DNA of 64,000 bases, from contig PDIP01000027.1 of the NCBI GenBank assembly GCA_002811645.1, positions 58,717 through 122,716 of the forward strand, given 5' to 3'. Below the pieces are notes generated by a model. The model saw nothing but the letters and a program-made list of their open reading frames with translations. It had not been told where the DNA came from and did not search any database. The translations under genes and the position numbers were made by a program. This document shows positions 1-9,751 of this stretch, one piece after another (within the stretch, counting starts at the first letter, position 1; each line of letters opens with the position of its first letter). This DNA comes from Corallochytrium limacisporum. Lineage: Eukaryota > Opisthokonta.

Positions 1-1408
1 CAGCACACGGAGCCAAGCGAGGAGGGAACCCCCGGGGGGCGGGGGGGGAGCTCCCCAGGGCCCCTCAGCCAACACCGGCGGGGCGAAGTTTCCAAAACAC
101 CCAAACCTCCTCTCCCTGCGGGGAGAGATCGCCCGACGACTACGGGGCCAGAAGGATGCTTGCCCAAGCGGGGCTCTGCGGGGCCAGTGAGCCCCCTTTT
201 AGTGCTCACTACCCAACCACCAACGCACACACACACGCACTCACACACGCACGCACACACGTACACGGACAAGGGAGGCTTGCTTATCTATTTACGTTTC
301 CTCAATGTGTTTATATTTCTTTCATACGTTTCTCGTACTCAAGTACGCGGTAGACAATCGCTTGCTGTCTTGTCCGGGAGGGGCCGAATTGGAAACAAAG
401 CAAAACAGAAAAAAAAAAAGGAAAAACTAGCTCCCGTTAAAAAGTCAAAAGATCGGTGGGGTATTGCCCAAAGTACCAGGGCGGGGTGTGGTAGCTGGTA
501 GTACTCGGAGGGAGGGTTCCCCGGGAGTGTGTGTGGTGTGCAAACGAGGGGGGAGGTAAAAAACCAAGGGTGGCTGCACGAAAAGGGAGGGGGGGGGCGG
601 ACCGTACCCCGGCTGGCTATATATTGGTGAAAATATTGAATCAATAGTGCGTAGATTGGGAGGGGTGAAAAAAAAGGAGGGGAGGGGGAGACGTTGGGTG
701 CCCGAAATAAAGAGAAAAGCCGGGGAGAGCGCTGGAGAGGGAGGCAGGAGCGGCCGTTAGCCACCCTCCCGCGGTCGGGTGGTAGCAGTGGCGGGTTGGT
801 TATGGCTTTTTTGTGTTGGGTTGGGGGGGCCTCAAAAACACACAAAGAAAATGACTGGGTACAGGGGGCAATTTTGGCAGTACCACGGTATATTCAATAT
901 TGGAGCGGAAGTTTTTGCCTGCGTTAGGAAGCGGAGAAGGACTTTTTTCCGTCAGGGGGTGTGTGTTGTGGGGCTGAAGAGGGGTGGGTTGGGTTTATCC
1001 TTTTCTTCATTTCGGCTGCCCCGGCACCTGACCAGCTGTGGCTGACCCTGTCTGCGCTGCGTAGGGACGGGATGGAGCGTGTAACGCAGGACGCTCTGTG
1101 GCCTTTGGTTTAATGGAATGGGACCATCAGCTACATCCTTCGTTACTTTTCTTTTTTCTGTGGCTATCTGTTTTTGTTTTCGGATCGGTGTGACAGATTA
1201 TTGCATTTAGGTTGGACTGTGCGAATGTGTGGGCCTTGCTGACGGCGACAAGGTATACATGAACAGAGGCTGGAGAGAGTGTGTATAGGATCCAACATTG
1301 CCACCAAAAGATGGGACCTCTATTAGACCCGAATGAAGGTCATGCGTATCGCTTGCGCACGGTCTTTTGATCTTGAAAACGTAGTGTAGTTGTATAGTAG
1401 ATCAAAAT
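1..1408. other. Gene-poor low-complexity region upstream of DHTKD1
   Basis: No convincing gene is visible. The stretch is rich in G runs on the + strand (about 30-60, 540-610 and 660-690), has a CA-type microsatellite near 223-267 and a short poly-A at 410-419. The open frames that cross it are low in complexity and change strand and frame without family-like motifs. The last few hundred bases before 1409 probably hold the DHTKD1 promoter and 5' UTR. Confidence 0.6.
223..267. repeat. CA-type microsatellite (imperfect)
   Basis: An imperfect run of CA dinucleotides interrupted by CG and CT steps. It is direct sequence evidence of a simple repeat; no function is implied. Confidence 0.85.
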
Positions 1409-4400
1409 ATGGTATTGCGGCTCTGGCACCGTGGTTTGGGCAGTGCCACGCGTGCGAAAAATCCAGCACTGCCCGTGCGACTTTTGGCGGCGAGTGCCAA
1501 TCTGCCACTGGTCCAATTGCGGAACTATCAGTCCCCGGATTGTTTTGGCTACCGCGTCCCAAAACGTTTCTATAAAGAAACTCTGGACGCAGAGGCACGG
1601 CAGAATCTGGCAGAGAACCCAGGGCTGTCGGCCCTGATCAATGCCTATCGTAGCTACGGACACCTCAAGGCGAGTCTCGATCCTCTCGGGATCAGAGATA
1701 CCGGAGCTGATGCGGCATTGCCGGAGGCAATCACGGGATCGGACGAGACCATGGAGGAATTAAACAGACTTCTGGATCCAGCAACTTACGGACTGACGGA
1801 TCGTCAGGCGAGGTTTAAGCTGCACGGGCAGGTACTCATGGAAGAAACCGCTGGAGGTGAAGTACTTAAGGAGGCAACGCTGGCAGATATCATTGCACAC
1901 ATGGAAAAGACCTACTGTGGCACGCTGAGTGTACAGTATGGGCACCTGTCTGACCCACAAGCTATGCGCTGGTGGGCAACGAACTTTGAGCGCACTTGGG
2001 AGAAACTCACCGCAACCGACAAACGCACAGTCTTTGATACATTGGCCAAAGCAGAGGAATTTGATCACTTCATGGCCAAGAAGTTTCCCAACGTGAAGCG
2101 GTACGGTGCTGAAGGTGCGGAGACCTCAGTAGTGGCCCTACGAGGCCTGTTACACGGTGCTGCGTTGAAGAGCATTGATAGTGTGGTCCTGTGCATGCCG
2201 CATCGTGGCAGGTTGAATGTGCTCACCGGCCTGTTGGGCATGCAGCCTCGACATGTATTTCGAAAATGCCAAGGTCTACCAGAGTATGATACGGACGCTT
2301 TCCCCACTGGTGCCGGTGACGTATTGAGCCATTTACATACTTCCTGTACCGTGAATTACGGTACGGATGGCTCGGTCTACGTGAGTTTCCTGCCAAATCC
2401 AAGTCACCTGGAAACTATCAATCCCGTCGCTGTTGGCAAGACACGCAGTCGGCAGCAGTACTTGGCAGCCACCAAGTACCGAGATGACACCGAATGTCAG
2501 CCAGGTGATCGTGTTCTATGTGTACAAATGCATGGCGATGCTGCATTCGCGGGCCAAGGAGTCGTCACGGAGACTCTTCTGTTAGCGAACCTGCCCCACT
2601 ACACAGTAGGCGGTAGCATTCATATTGTTGTGAATAATCAATTGGGATTCACCACTCCTTCCAATCGCGCCAGGAGCAGTCGGTATGCCAGCGACATGGC
2701 CAGGGGTATTGATGCTCCAGTCCTACACGTCAATGGCGATGACCCGAACAAGGTCATGGCCGCAGTGCGATTGGCATTGGAGTACCGTGCCACCTTCCAC
2801 AGCGACATTATCATCGACCTTTGGTGCTACCGTCGGCATGGCCACAATGAGATGGATGAACCCAGCTTCACACAGCCTATGATGTATAATGCCATCCGCA
2901 ATCGCACCTTCACCATCCCCGAACATTACGGCCGGGTTCTCGTGGAAGAAGGTTTGATTACGGATGAGGAAATGCAGCTCATTCGCAGTAACCATTTAGA
3001 ATACCTTGATGAAGAGGCCGCCAAGGCGACCAAGGACGCAGAAGCCGCCAAGGCGCAGCAGGCTGAGGACCCATGGCAAGCCGTAAAGATCAAACCCACA
3101 GACGATGCCCTTTCTATGTATCTTCAAGGCCACTGGGGCCGGATGCAGCATGCCGGAGCGCCGCACCTCGTTGGAGACGTGGACGATGGCGACCACGCCT
3201 GGGATCTTGACGCTCGTTTGGTGGGTAAGGACGGTGCCCCCGCTTTTCAACCGGCGGCCGTGGAGACAGGGTGTGACCTGGATGCACTCAAAAAATGGGG
3301 AGAGCTTAGTGTAAGTGTACCTGAATCGCACGCGGTCCACCCTCGTCTCCAGAAGGGTCATGTCGAGGATCGTTTGAAGAAGATTCGCGGCCAGAAGGCC
3401 AAGAAAGGCAGCACTGAGGCCACCCCAGTGGTGGATTGGGCTACTGCTGAAGCAATGGCGTTTGCATCTCTGCTTGCTGAAGGCTACAATGTCCGTCTGT
3501 CAGGGCAAGATGTCGGGCGTGGTACCTTCAGCCAACGCCATGCCATGCTCGTGGATCAACAGACTGAAAAAGCGGTCGTTCCGCTAAACCACAATGACCT
3601 TATAACTGGCATTGTCAAGCACCCGAAGGCAGCACAGGGTCGCCTGGAGATTGGCAACAGTCCGCTTTCCGAATATGCCGTTATGGGCTTCGAGTATGGC
3701 TACAGTCTGGAGCACCCCAATGCGCTTACACTGTGGGAAGCCCAGTTTGGAGATTTCATGAACGGTGCACAAATTATCATCGACACCTGTATCAGCAGCG
3801 GAGAGACCAAGTGGTTGAAGCAGTCTGGCCTGGTCCTGCTTTTGCCGCACGGTATGGATGGTACGGGTCCCGAACATTCAAGTTGCCGTGTGGAACGCTT
3901 CCTGCAGCTGACAGACTCATCCACGCGCTACTTTGACGCCGCCGGTGTGAACATGCACGTCGTCGCACCCAGTACACCGGCACAGTACTTCCATCTTTTG
4001 CGCCGTCAAATGTGCAGGCCCTACCGTAAGCCACTGATTGTCGTCGGCCCGAAGACAATGCTGCGCCTGCCTGAGTGCCAGTCGCAGATTAGCGCACTTG
4101 GCACCCACGCAAGTTTCCATCCGGTGCTCCTGGAGGGTCAGGACTCGCACAATGGTAATGCAGTGGTGCAGGCCAACACAGACCCTATGGTCACCAAAGT
4201 CCTGTACTGCAGTGGAAAGATTTTCTTTGATCTCATGGCTCAGAAACAACAGCGCGGTGACGAAGTCAAGGACACTGCCATTGTACGTGTGGAGGAACTA
4301 TGCCCGTTCCCGGCCCTGCAGCTACGCCAGGTGGTTCAGGACTGCTACCCCAATGCCCGCCAGCATACTTGGGTGCAGGAGGAGCACGCAAACCAGGGCT

Positions 4401-4720
4401 ACTGGTCCTTCGTGGAGCCACGGTTCCGAAATCTAGTTGGCAAGTCCCTGTCCCTGGTTAGTCGGGAGCATAGCGCTGTGCCTGCAGTGGGTGTCGGTTT
4501 ACACCACCGCCGCGAGGTGTCGCTGCTTTTTGAAACAGCCTTCGGTGGGCTCCAAGAGGCACTGCCCCCGGTGATTCAGGAACAGTCCGCGGCAGCAACC
4601 TGTGCGCGCGAGAACCGCAACGGCAACGGTCTCGTCGCAGGCAAAGGTAGCCACCGTCTTCCGAAGCATCGAGATCACCACTACAAGGATGGGCCACCCC
4701 CTAGGGCGCACTATCTGTAA
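1409..4720 (+). CDS. DHTKD1: 2-oxoadipate dehydrogenase E1 (DHTKD1-type), mitochondrial
   Basis: Thiamine-diphosphate E1 subunit expected to decarboxylate 2-oxoadipate to glutaryl-CoA (with E2/E3) in mitochondrial lysine and tryptophan breakdown. The 1103-residue protein has the full 2-oxoglutarate-dehydrogenase fold: FDHFMAKKFPNVKRYGAEGAE, MPHRGRLNVLTGLL, the ThDP motif GDAAF near residue 375, NNQLGFTT, LSGQDVGRGTFSQRHA and LWEAQFGDFMNGAQIIID. Wording such as KRYGAEGAE, GDVLSHL and the ending WSFVEPRF followed by PAVGVG matches DHTKD1 better than OGDH. The N-terminus is basic and hydroxylated, as in a mitochondrial presequence. It is longer than human DHTKD1 (about 919): there is an Ala/Lys-rich insertion near residues 530-555 and a roughly 60-residue C-terminal tail. 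The start is the first ATG. It converges on ECHS1, which acts downstream in the same pathway. A plain OGDH role cannot be excluded. Confidence 0.9.
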   Translation: MVLRLWHRGLGSATRAKNPALPVRLLAASANLPLVQLRNYQSPDCFGYRVPKRFYKETLDAEARQNLAENPGLSALINAYRSYGHLKASLDPLGIRDTGADAALPEAITGSDETMEELNRLLDPATYGLTDRQARFKLHGQVLMEETAGGEVLKEATLADIIAHMEKTYCGTLSVQYGHLSDPQAMRWWATNFERTWEKLTATDKRTVFDTLAKAEEFDHFMAKKFPNVKRYGAEGAETSVVALRGLLHGAALKSIDSVVLCMPHRGRLNVLTGLLGMQPRHVFRKCQGLPEYDTDAFPTGAGDVLSHLHTSCTVNYGTDGSVYVSFLPNPSHLETINPVAVGKTRSRQQYLAATKYRDDTECQPGDRVLCVQMHGDAAFAGQGVVTETLLLANLPHYTVGGSIHIVVNNQLGFTTPSNRARSSRYASDMARGIDAPVLHVNGDDPNKVMAAVRLALEYRATFHSDIIIDLWCYRRHGHNEMDEPSFTQPMMYNAIRNRTFTIPEHYGRVLVEEGLITDEEMQLIRSNHLEYLDEEAAKATKDAEAAKAQQAEDPWQAVKIKPTDDALSMYLQGHWGRMQHAGAPHLVGDVDDGDHAWDLDARLVGKDGAPAFQPAAVETGCDLDALKKWGELSVSVPESHAVHPRLQKGHVEDRLKKIRGQKAKKGSTEATPVVDWATAEAMAFASLLAEGYNVRLSGQDVGRGTFSQRHAMLVDQQTEKAVVPLNHNDLITGIVKHPKAAQGRLEIGNSPLSEYAVMGFEYGYSLEHPNALTLWEAQFGDFMNGAQIIIDTCISSGETKWLKQSGLVLLLPHGMDGTGPEHSSCRVERFLQLTDSSTRYFDAAGVNMHVVAPSTPAQYFHLLRRQMCRPYRKPLIVVGPKTMLRLPECQSQISALGTHASFHPVLLEGQDSHNGNAVVQANTDPMVTKVLYCSGKIFFDLMAQKQQRGDEVKDTAIVRVEELCPFPALQLRQVVQDCYPNARQHTWVQEEHANQGYWSFVEPRFRNLVGKSLSLVSREHSAVPAVGVGLHHRREVSLLFETAFGGLQEALPPVIQEQSAAATCARENRNGNGLVAGKGSHRLPKHRDHHYKDGPPPRAHYL

Positions 4721-5187
4721 TGTGTGACGTAGTGTTGTGATGCCATCTCTGGTGTTGTCAGCCCATGTTTTTCAAAAGAGGGCAAAATAGTGCAAGACAT
4801 AGACTTCCCCCCCACCCCCCTTTTCCCCTGGAGTGCACAATTTGCTCCGTTGTTTTAGTATTGTTGAAATGCGCAAGCTGTCCGAACCTCCCCAAGCTCC
4901 CTCGGCCCTCGCTTCTTGTTCCTCGTGTGCTATGGCAGACTTCGCAAACGAAGTTTCATACTAGTTCATATGTATATTTGAACGCCTGGCGATTGGGAAC
5001 TACACAAGGTGGCTCGGGTTTGGATTCCAAACCCAATTACGGCGCTTGGGAACTTGACACTACAAACTGAGACAGCGCAAAACATGACTACCTAAGCATG
5101 CAAAACATGTTCCTGATGTTACAGATCTATTATGTTACCTTGAGTGGTTGTTTTTGGTGAAAAGCTATGGTAAACCCGGTTCCATGT
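4721..5187. other. Convergent intergenic region DHTKD1/ECHS1
   Basis: Both flanking genes end here, so it should hold two 3' UTRs. A C-rich tract lies near 4808-4830. No canonical AATAAA was seen close to either stop, and no gene or RNA was recognised. Confidence 0.6.
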
Positions 5188-6075
5188 TTACTTGTTCTGG
5201 AAGTTCGCCTTGCGCTTGGCAGCAAACGCCTCCATACCCTCCTTGCGATCGTCGAAGGCAAAGGTAGAGTGGAACATGCGACGCTCATACTTGCAACCCT
5301 CGGCCAGAGTCATCTCAAAGGCCTTGTTAACAGATTCCTTGCAGATGTTGACAATCGGAGTGGACAGGTTGGCAATTTTTTCCGCCTTGCCGATGGCCTC
5401 ATCGACGAGGGTGGCAGCCGGATAGACACGGGCAACGAGGCCACTAGAGTAAGCCTCTTGAGCATCGATCTGTTCACCAGTCAGGCAGAGCTCCATAGCC
5501 TTGGACTTACCAATGGCACGGACCAGGCGCTGCGTGCCGCCAGCACCGGGGATGGTGCCCAAGAGAATCTCGGGCTGACCAAACTTAGCACCATCGCCAG
5601 CATACATAATATCGCACATCATGGCCAATTCACAGCCACCACCGAGGGCATAGCCATTGACAGCAGCAATGGTGGGCTTGGGGAAGTCAGCGACAGCAGT
5701 CCAAGAGCTGAGGAAACCACCCGAGTGGCACTTCTGGATGGTCAGAGGAATCATCTCCTTGATGTCAGCACCAGCCGCAAAGGCCTTCTCGGAACCAGTA
5801 ATGACGACCGCACCGATGTTGTCGTCCTTAAGGAATCCGTCAAGGGCGCACTGGACTTCCTGCATTAGTTCATCACAGAGGGCGTTCAAGGCCTTAGGGC
5901 GGTTGAGCTGGATAAAGCCGACATTGAGGTTCTTGCCCCGGACGTCAGTCTTGATCATGTTGAAACCCTCACTGTAGTGACGGACCATGGAGAGCAAACC
6001 AACGGAACTGGCGCGAGTCAAGGAAGACTGACTACGCACGGAGCGCAGACCAGTATGAGCAATCTGACTAATCAT
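5188..6075 (-). CDS. ECHS1: Enoyl-CoA hydratase, mitochondrial (short chain)
   Basis: Crotonase that hydrates crotonyl-CoA and other short enoyl-CoAs in the mitochondrial matrix, serving fatty-acid, valine and lysine catabolism. The 295-residue protein matches the family length. The first 35 residues are rich in Arg, Ser and Thr with no acids, typical of a mitochondrial presequence. The oxyanion-hole region [11 protein letters not shown] is present. Both catalytic glutamates are visible: E149 in [11 protein letters not shown] and E169 in [16 protein letters not shown], at the same 20-residue spacing as rat E144/E164. The start is the first ATG of the frame. It converges with DHTKD1, whose product glutaryl-CoA becomes crotonyl-CoA after glutaryl-CoA dehydrogenase; no such dehydrogenase is in the window. 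Confidence 0.96.
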   Translation of the reverse strand: MISQIAHTGLRSVRSQSSLTRASSVGLLSMVRHYSEGFNMIKTDVRGKNLNVGFIQLNRPKALNALCDELMQEVQCALDGFLKDDNIGAVVITGSEKAFAAGADIKEMIPLTIQKCHSGGFLSSWTAVADFPKPTIAAVNGYALGGGCELAMMCDIMYAGDGAKFGQPEILLGTIPGAGGTQRLVRAIGKSKAMELCLTGEQIDAQEAYSSGLVARVYPAATLVDEAIGKAEKIANLSTPIVNICKESVNKAFEMTLAEGCKYERRMFHSTFAFDDRKEGMEAFAAKRKANFQNK

Positions 6076-7025
6076 GGCAGAGATGTCTTGTTATCGAAAC
6101 TTGCAATTGAACGACACTTGCGTGTTCAGGGTCTCGTACAGACCTTACACTCGTATCTCACGTGATCCAGCCACTGAAGTACCTTCGCTAACCCAGGAAT
6201 CGAGACGGTCGGACAAAATGATGCCTTGGGATGCAGTTACGTTAGGGGCCCCCTTTTCACAAGTACACAGGCTCTGCCGACCGGGACGTGACATCCCGAC
6301 CTGTTGGGGGGTCCCTCTGGTTTGCTGGCAGTGTGTATCCCACTGTGGAAAACAAAGTCCCGACCGGTTCAACCACAGCTGCGCAAGTCCTGCATTACTG
6401 GTCCGCACATCGAGAGCGAAAACAAAACGTTCCCACACCAAATTTGTTGGGTGGGGGGTGGTGGGGGCTCGCGAGTGGCTGGCTTGTGGGCGGCGTGTTA
6501 CAGCTGATTAGTTGCCAGGCTTGGCGCACCGAACTGTGTGTACACCGCAGAGACAGACAAGGAACGGGTTGGTCTGAAGGCTTCGGGCAGCTCTCCTTGG
6601 GTTCTTCTTTCTTTTTCATTGTCCTTGCTCGTTCTTTGAGTTTGGGGTCAAAAATAGAAAAACGGATAGGCTCTGAGCCTTCGCAATAGTAATATAGTGC
6701 TACCCGCCCCCCTCTGCCGGAGGGCCGGGCCAGGAGGGCCGGGCCCGGAGGGAGATGGGAATTGGACCGGTTGGAAGAACCGAGGAAGTATACGACGAGT
6801 TGGAGAGTCCCCTGAAGTGTGATGGAGAACCGGTACCGCCTTTGCCGGCGCGATCGCCTTCGTGAGTTGGTTGGGGAGAAGGAGAGTATTCAGAGCGATG
6901 ACGACCATGTCATGTTACGCTGGAGCGTAAGGCTGTGCAAAACAGGGTTCTTGCTCATGCTTTGGCAATCTACTCTGCCACAATACGTTTATTGATTATC
7001 TATGTTTTGGATATGCGGTTAGCTT
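6076..7025. other. Intergenic region upstream of ECHS1
   Basis: About 950 bases between the ECHS1 start and the NSE2 stop, both on the minus strand. It should contain the ECHS1 promoter and the NSE2 3' UTR. Short open frames on both strands have no family motif. A GC-rich two-copy repeat sits at 6719-6746. No RNA gene was recognised. Confidence 0.55.
6719..6746. repeat. Two-copy 14-base GC-rich tandem repeat
   Basis: The unit GGAGGGCCGGGCCA is followed at once by a copy with one change at the last base. It can also fold because of its GGCC/GGGCCC cores. Function unknown. Confidence 0.8.
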
Positions 7026-7721
7026 TTACAATGCCTCGGCATTCGCGAGCTGAGTTAGTCTGCTATCCTCTTGCGCTTGCAGTGTCTGAGCTACAATGCG
7101 GTCCATCTGACGATCCCGCGTAAACTCTCGGATGGCCTTATGGCAAACGGGACATTTAAAAGCCGATTTCTTCGAACGCCTGGACTGGCTCTTGCGGATC
7201 TCTTCGATTGAGGCGCGGCTGAAGACATGCCCACACTCTCCTCGCATCGGGCTCTTGAGCACACTCTGTGAAATGGGGCATTTGATGCTGACTTGGGCAT
7301 CTACTACTGCCAGATCTTCGTCACCATCGTCAGCAGCATTGACGTTCTGATTGCCCCGCTCCTGAGCCCTGCGTTTGAACTCCTTCACAACTGGGTGGCG
7401 CTTGGTATTCTGTGGCAGGCGTTCTCGGCGGTTGTTGTATTCCTTCTTGTAAATCTTGGCTGCATCCACCGTACCTTCATCATCTTCATGTCCAGCCGCC
7501 TGGGTCATGGCTTTACTGTACGCTTCTTCCATATCCTCCATACGCTGCAATAGGCTGGCGATCTTTAGCACCTGGCCATCGATTCTCTCGTACTGTTCTC
7601 GCGAATCCACTGCATCAACTGTGTCATTAAGAGTAGATGCCAGAGCTTTCAAGCGCTGACCAGGTCCATTTACTTGTTGGAACAGCTCGCGAAATGCGCT
7701 ATTATCGGCTGTTGCTGCCAT
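7026..7721 (-). CDS. NSMCE2: E3 SUMO-protein ligase NSE2/MMS21 of the SMC5/6 complex
   Basis: SUMO E3 ligase subunit of the SMC5/6 DNA-repair complex in the nucleus. The 231-residue protein has a helical N-terminal half of the kind that binds SMC5. It then has an SP-RING (zf-Nse) domain at about residues 143-212, with zinc ligands C148, C163, H165, C190 and C193 in CPISQSVLKSPMRGECGHVF and CPVCHKAIREF. This is the Siz/PIAS-type pattern in which one half-site lacks cysteines. Length agrees with yeast Mms21 (267) and human NSMCE2 (247). The start is the first ATG and lies 486 bases from the divergent HAUS8-like gene. Confidence 0.9.
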   Translation of the reverse strand: MAATADNSAFRELFQQVNGPGQRLKALASTLNDTVDAVDSREQYERIDGQVLKIASLLQRMEDMEEAYSKAMTQAAGHEDDEGTVDAAKIYKKEYNNRRERLPQNTKRHPVVKEFKRRAQERGNQNVNAADDGDEDLAVVDAQVSIKCPISQSVLKSPMRGECGHVFSRASIEEIRKSQSRRSKKSAFKCPVCHKAIREFTRDRQMDRIVAQTLQAQEDSRLTQLANAEAL

Positions 7722-8207
7722 GATTTCATCTAAAGCCAGTTTCGATATGTGCGTGTCTCCCTTCCCGTTTTATATTTGTTTTCGGGTTCTGAACCCCATA
7801 CACACCATCGATGTAAGAATTTTCATTTCATATACAATGTTGTTTGCTATGAGACTTCTATCTTTGTCGTAGCCCTTTGTCATCGTATACCTTTGGAACC
7901 GCTTCAGGCGTTTGCCACGTCAGGTTTCTCATTGTTGCTACCGCGAATCCTATGCAGAGGGAAGTGGTCCCGTAGAGGTGGGGAGGCCGTGTACGGGAAC
8001 CCGGGAGGGTTTTGGCGCCAAGCTTTTGCGGGAGCTCTGAGACCAAGATACCCCGGAGGGGGAACTTGGACTTTAAAGGTATACAAGGGCTTGGATACTT
8101 GTGCGAACAAGAGCACAGCGCCGTACACCACAAAGGTTAATCAAACCTCACAGAAACTTTGAGAACCTTCCCTTCCCAGTAGAGCAGATGTTTACAAGAG
8201 TTAAAGG
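7722..8207. other. Divergent promoter region NSE2 / HAUS8-like
   Basis: Shared upstream region of two divergent genes. No TATA-like element stands out and no small gene was recognised. Confidence 0.55.
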
Positions 8208-9683
8208 ATGAACACAGATAGGGGAAGGTCCCGAACACGGGCAGAAGATCCGATGACCGCCGCGCGGGAGCGGTCGGCCTCGGCAACAAAACGGAAAAAG
8301 AAGCCTCCGCGCGTTGTGCAATCACGGTACATGCTCTCGGCGGCCCCAAAGAAAACATCGGGAACGCCCCTGCCCCATGCAGGCTCAGATCAGCAGAGAC
8401 CCACCTTCCGTAAATTTGTTGGAACCAGCAACATCAACAAACCTTCTGTGGGCAGTGCCTCTCGGCAGCGCCCTTCCGTGCCGAACGCCAACGATGCTTC
8501 CATTCGTCGCCGGATCAATCAGCTGGGTAAAGCCTCTGCGGCACCGACTCCACTAAGTAAAGGACCGAGCAATATGTACACCACTCCGATTGCAGCCACG
8601 AAAACTACTCGGGTCGTCAAGAACCACATCGAAAGACCTTCTGCAAAGGGGAACAGCGGTACCGCAACCGACACGGCCGTCGCAGAGCCCTCTTCATCAG
8701 CCTACCGTACAAGTCGTAGTTTTATCACCCCGGGACGTTTTGATAAGAGGTCTTCGGTAACATCATCCGCACAACGATCTAGATCGTCCAGCAAGACCAG
8801 GGTCCCTGCGGTAGCTCAGAAAACATCCGCAAAGAAGGAGACATTCGTAAGCCGCCGGCAAGCCCCCTCCTCTTCACTTCAGAAGAAGAAGACCTCAGTC
8901 AAGAGCTCAGTCTCCTCTTCTGGACTCAAGCCAAAGCGGGGACCCCTGCTGACTACTGCGGACAATACACCCGAAACTGGCGTGTCCACCGCCCCTGAAA
9001 ATGACGCGAAGCACAAGGCAAAAGCCACGGACCCACTCAGCCGTATGGAAGCGATGCCTGGACCTCTTGCAGCTCTGGTGGCGCAGGCGGACTTGGCACA
9101 GGCGCTGTACCTCAAAGTTTTTGCTCAGCACCAAGTCAACTCAGAGCGCAAGGCTGCACGAGAGCAAATTGCCGCTCTCTATGCCACCACCGCACGAACT
9201 ATGCGTGATGTTACTGTGCTCAAATGTGAGACCGTTCAACAGGCTCTGGATGAGTCTCAACAGGCCGCCATGGATCGACAGGAGGAACTGCTTGCTGTCA
9301 GCATGGACCTGGTCAAAAAGGCCCAAGAATGTGTGGAGATTATCACCCGCGCACTGGACTCGGCGACCCATCGCATGGTCACACATGGGATCAAAGTGGA
9401 CAACTTGCTGGAGGTGGAAGGTGCTGTTCGTGAGGCTCTTGACGGCGTGCAGCACCTGTACACACCTGCGATGCAGGCCCTCAACAACTCTCTAGTACCG
9501 GCATCAAAGCACATGAATGACTTGGTGGCCGGTGTGGAACGTGCGACGCGTGAGATCAATCGTTTACACCGTCTCACCGATGCGGCAAACTACTGGTCGA
9601 CGTACGATGAGAGTCTGAGATTGTTTGGGGACGCTGAGAAGGCTGTTGGCTCTACCAGAGCCACGTCGTCCTCAGCGGCATAA
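8208..9683 (+). CDS. HAUS8-like augmin complex subunit (microtubule-binding)
   Basis: The 491-residue protein has two parts. Residues 1-275 are basic and rich in Ser, Thr and Pro, as expected of a disordered microtubule-binding arm. Residues 280-480 are predicted to be long helices with heptad-like spacing. The motif RVVQSRYM at 35-42, followed by a KKT stretch, closely resembles the conserved RVIESRYLQYEKKTT segment near the N-terminus of human HAUS8 (Hice1), and the basic-arm-then-helix layout is also HAUS8-like. Augmin recruits gamma-tubulin ring complexes to spindle microtubules, so a role in branching nucleation is inferred. The helical half alone does not prove the family, and another microtubule-associated coiled-coil protein is the alternative. 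It converges with the PTAR1-like gene 68 bases downstream. Confidence 0.55.
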   Translation: MNTDRGRSRTRAEDPMTAARERSASATKRKKKPPRVVQSRYMLSAAPKKTSGTPLPHAGSDQQRPTFRKFVGTSNINKPSVGSASRQRPSVPNANDASIRRRINQLGKASAAPTPLSKGPSNMYTTPIAATKTTRVVKNHIERPSAKGNSGTATDTAVAEPSSSAYRTSRSFITPGRFDKRSSVTSSAQRSRSSSKTRVPAVAQKTSAKKETFVSRRQAPSSSLQKKKTSVKSSVSSSGLKPKRGPLLTTADNTPETGVSTAPENDAKHKAKATDPLSRMEAMPGPLAALVAQADLAQALYLKVFAQHQVNSERKAAREQIAALYATTARTMRDVTVLKCETVQQALDESQQAAMDRQEELLAVSMDLVKKAQECVEIITRALDSATHRMVTHGIKVDNLLEVEGAVREALDGVQHLYTPAMQALNNSLVPASKHMNDLVAGVERATREINRLHRLTDAANYWSTYDESLRLFGDAEKAVGSTRATSSSAA

Positions 9684-9751
9684 CGCTTTACCTTACATTA
9701 CATATACACCGTTGTAAATAGTAGTCTCGTTTACATGTCTCATGCATTTTA

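Noticed and set aside
339-845. 168-codon minus frame
   Set aside because: Pro/Ser/Phe-rich low-complexity translation of a G-rich purine tract.
5167-5868. 233-codon plus-strand frame
   Set aside because: Antisense to the clear ECHS1 gene.
6363-6380. GGTTCAAC resembling a tRNA B box
   Set aside because: The flanking bases do not pair as a T arm, and no acceptor or anticodon stem was found. The same holds for GGTTCAAA near 19109.
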